Shown piece after piece: positions 56,236-64,000 of a DNA stretch of 64,000 bases. The stretch comes from Cherax quadricarinatus. Taxonomy: Eukaryota > Arthropoda > Malacostraca > Decapoda > Parastacidae. The notes beneath the pieces were generated by a model that did not search any database, was not told the DNA's origin, and was given only the letters and a program-made list of their open reading frames with translations. The stretch lies in the NCBI RefSeq assembly GCF_038502225.1, contig NC_091292.1, positions 102,539,128 to 102,603,127 on the forward strand, written 5' to 3'. The number at the start of each line of letters is the position of its first letter. Positions within the stretch are counted from its first letter, which is position 1. A program made the position numbers and the translations under genes.

Positions 56236-57070
56236 TGGTTGCCTGGAGGTTACCTGGAGGTTCTTCCGGGGATCAACGCCCCCGCGGCCCGGTCCACGAC
56301 CAGGCCTCCCGATGGATCAGGGCCTGATCAACTAGGCTGTTACTGCTGGCCGCACGCAGTCCAACGTACGAGCCACAGCCCGGCTGATCCGGCACTGACT
56401 TTAGGTATCTGTCCAGCTCTCTCTTGAAGGCAGCCAGGGGTTTATTGGCAATTCCCCTAATGCTTGATGGGAGGCTGTTGAACAGTTTTGGGCCCCGGAC
56501 ACTTATGGTGTTTTCCCTTAGTGTACCAATGGCGCCCCTACTTTTTATTGGGGGCATTTTGCATCGCCTGCCCAGTCTTTTACTTTCGTAGGGAGTGATT
56601 TCTGCGTGCAGATTTGGGGCCATTCCTTCCAAGATTTTCCAAGTGTAGATTATGATATATCTCTCCCTCCTGCGTTCCAACGAGTACAAGTCAAGTGCTT
56701 CCAAGCGTTCCCAGTAGTTAAGGTGCTTGACAGAACTTATACGTGCAGTAAAGGATCTCTGTACACTCTCTAGATCTGCGATTTCACCTGCTTTGTATGG
56801 AGATGTTAATGTACAGCAGTATTCCAGCCTAGAGAGAGCAAGTGATTTGAAAAGGATCATCATGGGCTTGGCATCTCTCGTTTTGAAAGTTCTCATTATC
56901 CATCCTATCATTTTCTTTGCACGTGCGATCGTGGCACTGTTGTGATCCTTGAAAGTGAGATCCTCAGACATTACTACTCCCAGGTCCCTTACATTATTTT
57001 TCCGCTCTATTGTATGGCCGGAGTCAGTAGTATACTCTGTTCTAGTGGTAATGTTGTGATAAGGGTGGGC
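56236..57070 (-). mobile_element. CR1/jockey-type LINE, family B, 5'-truncated copy 1
   Basis: Minus strand. The 3' end carries about two copies of the 11-bp word GGTTACCTGGA (+ strand), a family-specific tail. The reading frame is open from about 57070 to 56273. Everything upstream of the thumb domain is missing. Confidence 0.85.
56273..56971 (-). CDS. LINE reverse transcriptase C-terminal region (5'-partial)
   Basis: 232 residues of the thumb and C-terminal tail of a non-LTR reverse transcriptase: LSRLEYCCTLTSPYKA, LESVQRSFTARIS, KHLNYWERLEALDLYSLERR and ending through KSVPDQPGCGSYVG. The frame continues upstream of this start to about 57070 with VRDLGVVM-type sequence, so the ATG is internal and the catalytic palm is absent. 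It cannot encode a working enzyme. It is closely similar to the copy at 58357-58788, so the family moved recently. Confidence 0.8.
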   Translation of the reverse strand: MSEDLTFKDHNSATIARAKKMIGWIMRTFKTRDAKPMMILFKSLALSRLEYCCTLTSPYKAGEIADLESVQRSFTARISSVKHLNYWERLEALDLYSLERRRERYIIIYTWKILEGMAPNLHAEITPYESKRLGRRCKMPPIKSRGAIGTLRENTISVRGPKLFNSLPSSIRGIANKPLAAFKRELDRYLKSVPDQPGCGSYVGLRAASSNSLVDQALIHREAWSWTGPRGR

Positions 57071-57224
57071 GGGCAGTGTACAGTGGGCGTATCACAGTAT
57101 TAGCGCTAAAAATACCCTCGTAGCGAACCCCCTGAACATGTCCCTTTGTGTGTTAGTCCCCTACACTCTTCCTCAGTCCCCTACACTCTCCCTCAGTGAA
57201 TCCCCTATACTGCCACAAGAAGTC
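57071..57224. other. Unique sequence
   Basis: TCCCCTACACTC-type words recur three times; otherwise nothing. Confidence 0.4.
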
Positions 57225-57620
57225 CCTTATTCGCTAATTTATGCTTACAAGCGTAGAGCTCTGGCTCCTGGCCAGGCCTTTTATAGATTCGTCGGTCGGC
57301 ATTACTGATTTCTTACCCCTTCGAGTCCCATCACACCTACTCTTAAAACTGTATGGAATTTGCAGTTATATTCCCTTGTTCCTGCCCCCCCCCCACATGT
57401 CAGTCAGTCCCTCTCCTCTATTTCAGTTCCTCCGAGTATATTTTATGTCATAATCATGTCTCCTCTTGTTACCCTGTTCTTCGAGAGTCGTGTTTAATTC
57501 CTTTAATGTTTCCTCACTTGTCATTCATCTCAGCCTTTGAAAAAGTCATCTTGCAAACCTTCGGACCTTGTTTACCTTCACTAAGTGCTTTAGCAAGTGG
57601 GGGTTCCACACTTCTCACAC
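57225..57620 (-). pseudogene. Decayed LINE 3' end (family A)
   Basis: Colinear with 300-790: CTCCTGGCCAGGCC, then TATATTTTATGTCATAATCATG, TCTCCTCTTGTTACCCTGTT, AAACCTTCGGACC, and AGTGGGGGTTCCACAC near the 5' limit. Many changes and small indels. Confidence 0.75.
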
Positions 57621-58322
57621 CTCTTAATTCCTTTCCCTCTTCATTTCCATCTTCTTCGACTTCTTCGTTAGGACCTCACTCCTCTTCATCTCACCAAGAG
57701 TGGCACAGTTCGCCCGACACGCTTCACACACTATTAAAATACCAGTGAAGACAAGGCAGACAGTAGCCTCTTGTGGTGGGTCAGTCTGCTGGGATGTAGG
57801 TGGTGGTGGTGGTTGTTGTTTAATATTCACCAGGAGCGTACTCCCAGCACGGGTCTTCACTGATAGTAACCTGTCTCTGGCTCCTGAAGGAGTGTCGTAC
57901 TCCCAGCACTGGTCTTCTGAAGGAGTGTTGTACCAGGGTACAATGGGCGAACAGTCTCGACACTACCTTGGGGTGCCGCTTTAAGCCCTGGTGGAGGCAG
58001 CTCTATGGCTGTGGCCCGGCGGTCAAAATCAGTCCTTTGGCGTGGCATGTGGGCCATGGGCGGACAAGTCCGGTTAACCCCAACTCAACGGAGTTCGAAG
58101 GGCGCCGTGCTGGTGGACCTCTGGTGTCGAAGGACTCAAATCGTCCAGGGGTGTCAGGACTCTCAACCCAACAACATAAAAAACTATAGATCTCTTTTGG
58201 AGCCACACCCAGCGCGAATGCTGGGGAGACTGGAGATCATCTTGCAGTGTTGTCTGTCACTGCTCGCCCAGGACTGATAGGTACGCAAGTTTCGTCCGGA
58301 AACAGTACAAGAATGAGAGATG
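57621..58322. other. Unassigned, partly GC-rich segment
   Basis: 57950-58270 is richer in G and C than its surroundings and has several short hairpin-forming words (e.g. GGCGTGGCATGTGGGCCATG). It did not match any rRNA, snRNA, SRP RNA or tRNA I could recall. Both strands show short open frames of 60-90 residues without known motifs. Confidence 0.4.
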
Positions 58323-58902
58323 TTACCTGGAGGTTACCTGGAGGTTATTCCGGGGATCAACGCCCCCGCGGCCCGGTCGATGACCAGGCCTCCCGATGGA
58401 TCAGGGACCGGTCAGCCAGGCTGTTACTGCTGGCCGCACGCAGTCCAACGTACGAGCCACAGCCCGGCTGATCCGGCACTGACTTTAGGTATCTGTCCAG
58501 CTCTCTCTTGAAGGCAGCCAGGGGTTTATTGGCAGTTCCCCTAATGCTTGATGGGAGGCTGTTGAACAGTCTTGGGCCCCGGACACTTATGGTGTTTTCC
58601 CTTAGTGTACCAGTGGCGCCCCTACTTTTTATTGGGGGCATTTTGCATCGCCTGCCCAGTCTTTTACTTTCGTAGGGAGTGATTTCTGTGTGCAGATTTG
58701 GGACCATTCCTTCCAAGATTTTCCAAGTGTAGATTATGATATATCGCTCCCTCCTGCGTTCCAACGAGTACAAGTCAAGTGCTTCCAAGCGTTCCCAGTA
58801 GTTAAGGTGCTTGACAGAACTTATACGTGCAGTAAAGGATCTCTGTACACTCTCTAGATCTGCAATTTCACCTGCTTTGAATGGAGATGTTAATGTACAG
58901 AG
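58323..58902 (-). mobile_element. CR1/jockey-type LINE, family B, 5'-truncated copy 2
   Basis: Same tail word (GGTTACCTGGA twice) and nearly identical sequence to copy 1, but cut at about 58902, roughly 250 bp shorter in coverage than copy 1. Confidence 0.85.
58357..58788 (-). CDS. LINE reverse transcriptase C-terminal region (5'-partial)
   Basis: 143 residues from within the C-terminal tail (EALDLYSLERRRERYIIIYT onwards). The frame is open upstream to about 58900 through LTSPFKAGEIADLESVQRSF, so the start shown is arbitrary. It differs from copy 1 by a few residues (for example VPNL for APNL). It lacks every catalytic motif; a dead, recent insertion. Confidence 0.78.
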   Translation of the reverse strand: MEALDLYSLERRRERYIIIYTWKILEGMVPNLHTEITPYESKRLGRRCKMPPIKSRGATGTLRENTISVRGPRLFNSLPSSIRGTANKPLAAFKRELDRYLKSVPDQPGCGSYVGLRAASSNSLADRSLIHREAWSSTGPRGR

Positions 58903-59044
58903 AGAACAATTGATATTAGGTCATTCCGTCCCACGAGACGCTGTCGCTGCTCCTGCTACCGCTATCAATAATAGTGGTGGTGTTTCTGCTTCTAATGTTG
59001 CTATAATGCTGCTGTTGATTGATAACCTTGATTAGTAATATGGA

Positions 59045-59210
59045 GTGCCATCATTGTAGAGGGTGCTGGCACCATTGTAATGGGTGTGGGCACCAGTGTA
59101 GTGGGTGCTGATATCCACTGTAGTGAGTAGAGGCACCATTGTAGTGGGTGCAAGTGCCCATTGTAGTTGGTACAGGCAGCACTGTAGTGGGTACAGTCAC
59201 AGATGTGTAT
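59045..59210. repeat. Degenerate tandem repeat, about 22-27 bp
   Basis: Seven loose copies of a GGCACCATTGTAGTGGGTG-like phrase. Confidence 0.7.
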
Positions 59211-59257
59211 CAAGGACCTCGTATTTATCGCTCTGCAAGTCCTTTCTTCTGTATTGC

Positions 59258-59488
59258 GTCTCGGGTGGTTCAAGTGGTAGCACCTCTGCTCAGCTCTGAA
59301 GGACCTGGTTTCGATCCCAGCACAGTTAAATTTTATTGTAATCATGGGGAGCGCTAAACCCGTAGGATTATACAGCGTATGTGGAGGGGATGGAAGGTAT
59401 TCAGGTTCAATTTAGGGAACCTGAGCACAGATCCAGTTCCCTAGATCAAGAGCCCCTCACCAACGTCAAGGAACCTCCCTTGAGGGGC
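59258..59488 (+). mobile_element. tRNA-derived SINE with intact head
   Basis: The head has an A-box-like TGGTTCAAGTGGTAGC (59266-59281) and a B-box-like GGTTTCGATCCC (59307-59318), spaced about as in a tRNA gene, so RNA polymerase III could transcribe it. The body from about 59335 is the same as at 9060-9232 and 52679-52846 (GGGGAGCGCTAAACCCG, GATTATACAGCG, AGAGCCCCTCACCAAC, CCTTGAGGGG). This ties the headless copies to a tRNA-derived SINE. It has no coding capacity and must use a LINE's enzyme. Confidence 0.8.
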
Positions 59489-59499
59489 TAGGACAGTTA

Positions 59500-59627
59500 A
59501 AGACGTTGGGCATGTGTCCTACGTTCCTGGCAAGACGTTGGGCATGTGTCCTACGTTCCTGGCAAGACGTTGGGCATGTGTCCTACGTTCCTGGCAAGAC
59601 GTTGGGCATGTGTCCTACGTTCCTGGC
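59500..59627. repeat. 32-bp minisatellite, 4 copies
   Basis: Four near-identical units of AAGACGTTGGGCATGTGTCC followed by TACGTTCCTGGC; low divergence, so recent. Confidence 0.97.
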
Positions 59628-59690
59628 AGTGTGTAGGTTCCTGGATGTTAGCCGGCGGCTAGTGTGGGCGGCATCCTGGTGACGCGGATT
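59628..59690 (+). mobile_element. SINE fragment
   Basis: GTAGGTTCCTGGATGTTAGCC and TAGTGTGGGCGGCATCCTGG resemble the body of the SINE at 46421-46722 (46515-46560). Confidence 0.6.
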
Positions 59691-59920
59691 ATTTCAAAAA
59701 CTATATAGTTGGTTTTATACTAGTGCAGTAATACGAGAGTTCGAGATACTGGATAACCAAAACTATATCATTTTTACTATCAAAAACAATATTTGGTCTA
59801 GAGGTATTGTATAATAAATAATCTTTAATATATTAACATCTGATAAAAACCTATTATCTTCGGTACATATATATACATGCTACAATAATAAATTATAATT
59901 AATATCTTTGTACAAGTGTG

Positions 59921-59927
<7 letters not shown>

Positions 59928-60016
<89 letters not shown>
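59928..60016. repeat. (AT)n microsatellite, left of RLE element
   Basis: About 44 AT units, directly next to the 3' end of the element on its right. A matching tract lies at 61677-61740. Confidence 0.95.
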
Positions 60017-60019
<3 letters not shown>

Positions 60020-60065
60020 TATTTTATTACATAATATTACATAAAATACAGCGGGCATTACCCCT

Positions 60066-61692
60066 TTGAACAGCCGCACTGAGCCGCTGGAACAGGAAAC
60101 TAGCTGCCCTGGGATCCCTAGTTACCCTGATGAGTCTTTTTCCCAGCTCCTTAAGGAATTTAGATGCACTCTTTCAATGCTTCTCTTTGGAGAGCATGAA
60201 ATCACATCATCGGAGGGTGTCCAACAAGGAGATCCTCTTGCACCATTTCTCTTCTGTATAGCAGTTAGGGAAATCACAGTCAGACTGACCAGCGAGCTAA
60301 ACATCTGGTTCCTAGATGATGGCACACTAGCAGGTACAAAAGAGTCCCTCCTACATGACCTTACACAGGTAATGACACGGGGACAGGAAATGGGTCTCAT
60401 CCTGAATCCATCCAAATGTGAAATCATCTCAGTCAGTCAACAAGTGATAAATGCAGTGAGATCAAAACTACCTGGAGCAGCAGTCATTGCCCCCACAAAT
60501 AGTGTCTTGCTAGGAGCACCTCTGGGAAGCAATGCCATTGACACAATTCTCAGGAAGAAATTGGAAGAGTTAAGGAGAATGGAACAACGAATAGGCAATC
60601 TGGACACCCACGATGCCTTGTACCTTCTCACAAAGTGCTTGAGTCTGCCCAGGTTGACATATTTCCTAAGATGTGCACCTTCATATGATAACCCTATACT
60701 GCACGAATATGACAGTATTCTGAGGCAGATTTTTACGAAAGTACTTAACCTTACTCTAGAAGACGGGCAGTGGAACCAAGCTACACTTCCAGTCAGACTA
60801 GGAGGCATTGGTGTCCGCAAGTCATCACAGATTGCGTTATCTGCTTTTCTGTCCTCGTGTATTGCATCCAGAGAGCTTGTAGCAGCGATTCTCCCTGAAC
60901 ATCTTAGGGACAAGATTGGAGTCCAGGACCAAAAATTCATTGACGGAGCAATGATCTGGGATAATCTAACGGGCTCTGGAGCCAGACCTGCTCCCCCCAA
61001 CAACTACAAACAATCGCACTGGGATGGTCCAATAGTGGAAAATATTGCCTCAACAATGCTTCAGAGTGTGTCAGGGAAGGATAGAGCCCGCCTCCTGGCA
61101 GTGAGAGCCCCTCATGCTGGGGACTTTCTGTTGGCTGTTCCCAACTCCAGCCTTGGCACACGTCTCGACCCACAGACCATCCGCATCGGTGTTGCCCTTC
61201 GACTTGCCGCCCCTATTCTCGCCGAACACAGGTGTATTTGTGGCAGTGAAGCAGCAGACCAATTCGGGTACCATGGTCTTGTGTGCCGTAAATCCGAGGG
61301 AAAGATTGCAAGACATGAGGAGGTTAATAACATTATCAAGAGGAGCCTCACAACAGCTGGATGCCCAGCAGTAAGGGAGCCACCCCAACTATGCAGATCT
61401 GATGGCAGCCAGAAGCGTCCAGATGGTATCACCCTTCAAGCCTGGACAGATGGGAAGCAAGTGGTGTGGGACTATACATGTGCATCTACCTTGGCTGATA
61501 CCTATCTCCAATACACCAGGGAGGAAGGAGGGGCAGTTGCCAGCTTCAGGGAGTCCCAAAAGTCTAGAAAATATGGAGAACTTGCCCGTCATTATATGTT
61601 TGTTCCCATAGGCTCAGAGACCCTTGGCTCATGGAGAAAGAGTGCATCTAAATTCCTTAAGGAGCTGGGAAAAAGATATATATACATATATA

Positions 61693-61742
<50 letters not shown>

Positions 61743-61748
61743 AAATAA
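60066..61748 (+). CDS. Reverse transcriptase / restriction-like endonuclease (truncated, chimeric ends)
   Basis: 560-residue frame of which about 38-537 are native. Residues 1-37 translate the antisense of the inverted 3' piece and 538 onwards the TA microsatellite (Ile-Tyr repeats). Native part: EGVQQGDPLAP (50-60, motif B), WFLDDG with Asp 84/85 (motif C), then a thumb-like region with GGIGVRKSS (246-254). C-terminal: Cys 390, Cys 392, His 403, Cys 407 (CCHC knuckle), RH (416-417), RPDG (451-454) and VWD with Asp 469, resembling the restriction-like endonuclease of R2/R4/NeSL-group elements, which nicks target DNA. Motif A is lost, so it cannot work. Placement in a named clade is uncertain; similar ORFs are frequent in invertebrates as I remember. 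Confidence 0.75.
60135..60175. repeat. 41-bp inverted repeat, left arm
   Basis: Exact reverse complement of 61636-61676; begins TCTTTTTCCC and ends GATGCACTCTTTC. It marks the twin-priming overlap. Confidence 0.95.
61636..61676. repeat. 41-bp inverted repeat, right arm
   Basis: Exact reverse complement of 60135-60175; encodes the KSASKFLKELGKR stretch on the plus strand and then passes straight into (TA)n. Confidence 0.95.
61677..61740. repeat. (TA)n microsatellite, right of RLE element
   Basis: TA-rich with one CATA and one TTATA interruption near the junction. It is likely the same tract as at 59928-60016, split by the insertion. Confidence 0.95.
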
Positions 61749-62216
61749 ATAATCAAGTCATGATCCTACCACACAGGGGTACAACGTTCTTGACACTACT
61801 GTGTCACACTCAGTCATACTACACTACTTCCACTGAGTTATTCTCTCCGTGTCACACGACACCCTTATCTCTGTTATAACACTTTCTCGGCTGTGTCACC
61901 CGCATAGCGTCTCTCCTCAGAAGACAGCCGAACACTACACTCCCTTAGATCAGAAAAGTTCTCCAAGGCCCGCAGGTCGAAGTCCGCAAAACTGGTCAGT
62001 AAAGCTACAACTAAAGGCCCACAGGTAACCAAGTCCTGATGCCCACAATAACTAAAGCCGACAGACTAAGCGAAGCCCTCAGTTAACTGAAGTCCGCAGG
62101 AATCCGAGTGACAAGTAACTGCAGCCAGGAGGCCCGCAGTTGACTGAAGTCAGTAGTGAGTCCGTAGACATCACCTTCAAATGTACTCCGTGAGGTAGTC
62201 TTGAGAATACTCTAAG
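61741..62216. other. Unique sequence with loose repetition
   Basis: Phrases such as GAAGTCCGCAGG and GCCCGCAG recur irregularly at 61970-62160. No gene. Confidence 0.4.
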
Positions 62217-62254
62217 GCCAGTAGATGTAAACCGTAAGGTGGTCTGTTTAATAC
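62217..62254. repeat. Direct repeat flanking tRNA-like insert, left copy
   Basis: GCCAGTAGATG, ACCGTAAGGTGGTCTG and AATAC recur at 62412-62449 with about four differences. Confidence 0.8.
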
Positions 62255-62299
62255 TATCTACTTGACTCACGAAATCGTAATGACACGATTGCAAACAAA

Positions 62300-62333
62300 C
62301 CACTGGACCAGCTGTGGCTAGCTGGTCCAGTGG
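62300..62333. other. Perfect 14-bp inverted repeat
   Basis: CCACTGGACCAGCT (62300-62313) and AGCTGGTCCAGTGG (62320-62333) around a 6-base loop. The right arm is also the start of the tRNA-like head. Confidence 0.9.
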
Positions 62334-62402
62334 CTGGCGCGACGGTCTGGAGTTTTGAGACTCTCTGATCGTGGGTTCTATCCCCGCCCGTAGTATGGTT
62401 TA
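62320..62402 (+). mobile_element. tRNA-like SINE head
   Basis: A-box-like TGGCTGGCGCGACGG (62331-62345) and B-box-like GGTTCTATCC (62374-62383) with GAGACTCTCTGATCGTGGG between. It reads like a tRNA-derived polymerase III promoter. No functional cloverleaf is claimed, and the SINE body that should follow is not identified. Confidence 0.65.
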
Positions 62403-62411
62403 CTATCTGCT

Positions 62412-62449
62412 GCCAGTAGATGTATACCGTAAGGTGGTCTGGTAAATAC
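62412..62449. repeat. Direct repeat flanking tRNA-like insert, right copy
   Basis: Partner of 62217-62254. Confidence 0.8.
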
Positions 62450-62947
62450 AGCTTCTAAGGCCGGCTCAACAGTCCCCACATTGGGTTTGATGACGTACCC
62501 AGTGGTACTGCAGGCCGGCAGGTTAACAATCTAACCACTAGTTTGGCAGGAGGCCGCCACACGGATCAATTGCACCTCCATGGAAATAAACCAGACTGAG
62601 TGGCTTCATTGGGTTATTCCGGGTTACTGGCCATCCAAGTTAATAATCTGCATAAAAGCCTCCGTATCTTTGTATTCCTTGCGTCTGTGTATTTTACTGC
62701 GTCCCTACCTCTTGCGTCTCTACCCTGCACCCTTCACCCTCCCCCCTCTCACCCTTCCCTATCTTCTTGAGCCACACCCTCGTGTTGTCATGTTGTCTCT
62801 TTAACTGTTTCATTCTCTCTTATTTTATCCTGAGAGAGAAAGAGAGTTGAAAAGTGTTATAAGTTATAACACAAGGAAGGCTGGAGATGTGACAACACAG
62901 GTTGGTTGATCATGCTCGGGCAAGCAGAACTGTTGGAGCACTAGCTT
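62450..62947. other. Unique sequence
   Basis: No gene recognised; C/T-rich at 62695-62800. Confidence 0.4.
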
Positions 62948-64000
62948 GTGCCTCCAGTAGTGCCTCTATCAGCACCTCAACTAGTGCCTCTACCAGCACC
63001 TCGACCAGTGCCTCTACCAGCACCTCGACCAGTGCCTCTACCAGCACCTTGACCAGTGCCTCTACCAGCACCTCGACCAGTGCCTCTACCAGAACCTTGA
63101 CCAGTGCCTCTACCAGCACCTCGACCAGCATCTTGACCAGTGCCTCTACCAGCACCTCGACCAGCACCTTGACCAGTGCCTCCACCAGCACCTCTACCAG
63201 CACCTTGACCAATGCCTCTACCAGCACCTTGACCAGTGCCCCTACCAGCACCTCGACCAGCACCTTGACCAGTGCCTCCACCAGCACCTCTACCAACACC
63301 TCGACCAGTGCCTCTACCAGCACATCGACCAGTGTCACTACCAGCACCTCGATCAGTGCCTCTACCAGCACCTCGACCAGTGCCACTACCAGCACCTCGA
63401 CCAGTGCCTCTACCAGCACCTCGACCAGTGCCTCTACCAGCACCTCGACCAGTGCCTCTACCAGCACCTCGACCAGTGCCTCTACCAGCACCTCGACCAG
63501 TGCCTCTACCAGCACCTCGACCAGTGCCTCTACCAGCACCTCGACCAGTGCCTCTACCAGCACCTCGACCAGTGCCTCTACCAGCACCTCGACCAGTGCC
63601 TCTACCAGCACCTCGACCAGTGCCTCTACCAGCACCTCGACCAGTGCCTCTACCAGCACCTCGACCAGTGCCTCTACCAGCACCTCGACCAGTGCCTCTA
63701 CCAGCACCTCGACCAGTGCCTCTACCAGCACCTCGACCAGTGCCACTACCAGCACCTCGACCAGTGCCACTACCAGCACCTCGACCAGTGCCACTACCAG
63801 CACCTCGACCAGTGCCACTACCAGCACCTCGACCAGTGCCTCTACCAGCACCTCGACCAGTGCCTCTACCAGCACCTCTACCCGCACCTCGACCAGTGCC
63901 ACTACCACACCTCTACCAGTGCCTCTAACAGCACCTTGACCAGTGCCTCTACCAGCACCTCTACCCGCACCTCGACCAGTGCCACTACCCGCACCTCGAC
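62948..64000. repeat. 24-bp minisatellite, about 44 copies, running off the window
   Basis: Built from two 12-bp halves, CCTCGACCAGTG and CCTCTACCAGCA. The left third has irregular orders of the halves (extra CCTTGACCAGCA-type halves); the centre is a regular 24-bp array. The 24-bp period keeps a Ser/Thr frame open on the plus strand and a Val/Leu/Glu frame on the minus strand, from a TTG codon at 62902; neither is supported as a gene. The array is cut by the window end. Confidence 0.97.

Larger units (their letters stand above)
60017..61676 (-). mobile_element. Twin-primed non-LTR element with restriction-like endonuclease signature
   Basis: Two oppositely oriented pieces. 60175 down to about 60017 (minus strand) encodes the natural C-terminus (SASKFLKELGKR, VTRDPRAA, RLSAAVQRGNA, then a stop near 60034) and a short AT-rich 3' end. 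60176-61676 (plus strand) carries the preceding part, reverse transcriptase to endonuclease. A perfect 41-bp inverted repeat (60135-60175 and 61636-61676) is the stretch present in both pieces. This is what twin priming gives: an inverted upstream segment joined to a normal 3' end, with a small overlap. The 5' part (motif A and upstream) is absent. (AT)n flanks both sides. Confidence 0.8.

Noticed and set aside
57950..58322. U1/U2/U5 snRNA, 5S rRNA or SRP RNA
   Set aside because: None of the diagnostic motifs of these RNAs could be found on either strand.
60066..60176. N-terminal 37 residues of the 560-residue RT frame as a real domain
   Set aside because: They are antisense to the element's own C-terminus, created by the 5' inversion.
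61677..61748. Ile-Tyr repeat C-terminus of the same frame
   Set aside because: Translation of the TA microsatellite after the real sequence ends.
62320..62402. Functional tRNA gene
   Set aside because: A and B boxes are tRNA-like but I could not form a convincing cloverleaf with an acceptor stem and anticodon; it resembles a SINE head.
62902..63939. Ser/Thr-rich secreted or mucin-type protein
   Set aside because: Begins at TTG, no signal peptide, both strands open, and the period is 8 codons; explained by the 24-bp array.

Overview
The window looks like repeat-dense, probably heterochromatic or intergenic DNA from an arthropod, most likely a decapod crustacean such as a crayfish. This rests on four things: several CR1-type non-LTR retrotransposon families, tRNA-derived SINEs with ATT-rich tails, TTAGG-like pentamers, and very long minisatellites; several of these repeats resemble ones I remember from decapod genomes. 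Genus cannot be fixed from sequence alone. I see no convincing host protein-coding gene, rRNA gene or functional tRNA gene. Nearly all long open frames are by-products of tandem repeats lacking stop codons.

Layout. 1-1850: a 5'-truncated CR1-like reverse transcriptase (minus strand). 1850-3900: two related 29-bp arrays and a hammerhead-like dispersed repeat. 3.9-8.5 kb: a 31-bp array, then a 30-bp array with a TATAAAAG box in every unit. 8.5-9.9 kb: decayed LINE and SINE pieces. 9.9-40.1 kb: four arrays almost back to back (51 bp x5; 57 bp x about 166; 25 bp x about 216; 17 bp x about 860), separated by spacers of at most about 240 bp. 40.1-45.0 kb: a pentamer tract, about 500 bp of CT, and 23-, 36- and 21-bp arrays. 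45-47 kb: a second hammerhead-like repeat and a SINE. 47.2-51.3 kb: an apparently complete CR1 retrotransposon (minus strand) with intact ORF1 (coiled coil plus SGNH esterase) and ORF2 (endonuclease plus reverse transcriptase), inserted inside a 30-bp minisatellite. 51.3-59.7 kb: small arrays, decayed LINE ends from two families, SINEs and a G-rich tract. 59.9-61.7 kb: a second kind of non-LTR element, with a reverse transcriptase and a restriction-like endonuclease signature, lying in an (AT)n tract and carrying the inverted structure expected of twin priming. 62.3 kb: a tRNA-like SINE head. 62.9 kb to the end: a 24-bp array running off the window. By the coordinates below, tandem arrays make up roughly 60 percent of the window.

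How the parts relate. The CR1 element encodes its own machinery (RNA-binding/esterase ORF1 protein; nicking and reverse-transcribing ORF2 protein). The tRNA-derived SINEs have no coding capacity and must borrow a partner LINE's enzyme. The remaining LINE copies are 5'-truncated or decayed. The strongest leads are the twin-primed element in (AT)n, the hammerhead-like core with covarying stem II in dispersed repeats, the intact esterase-type CR1 with a one-base stop/start overlap, and the scale and layered structure of the minisatellites.
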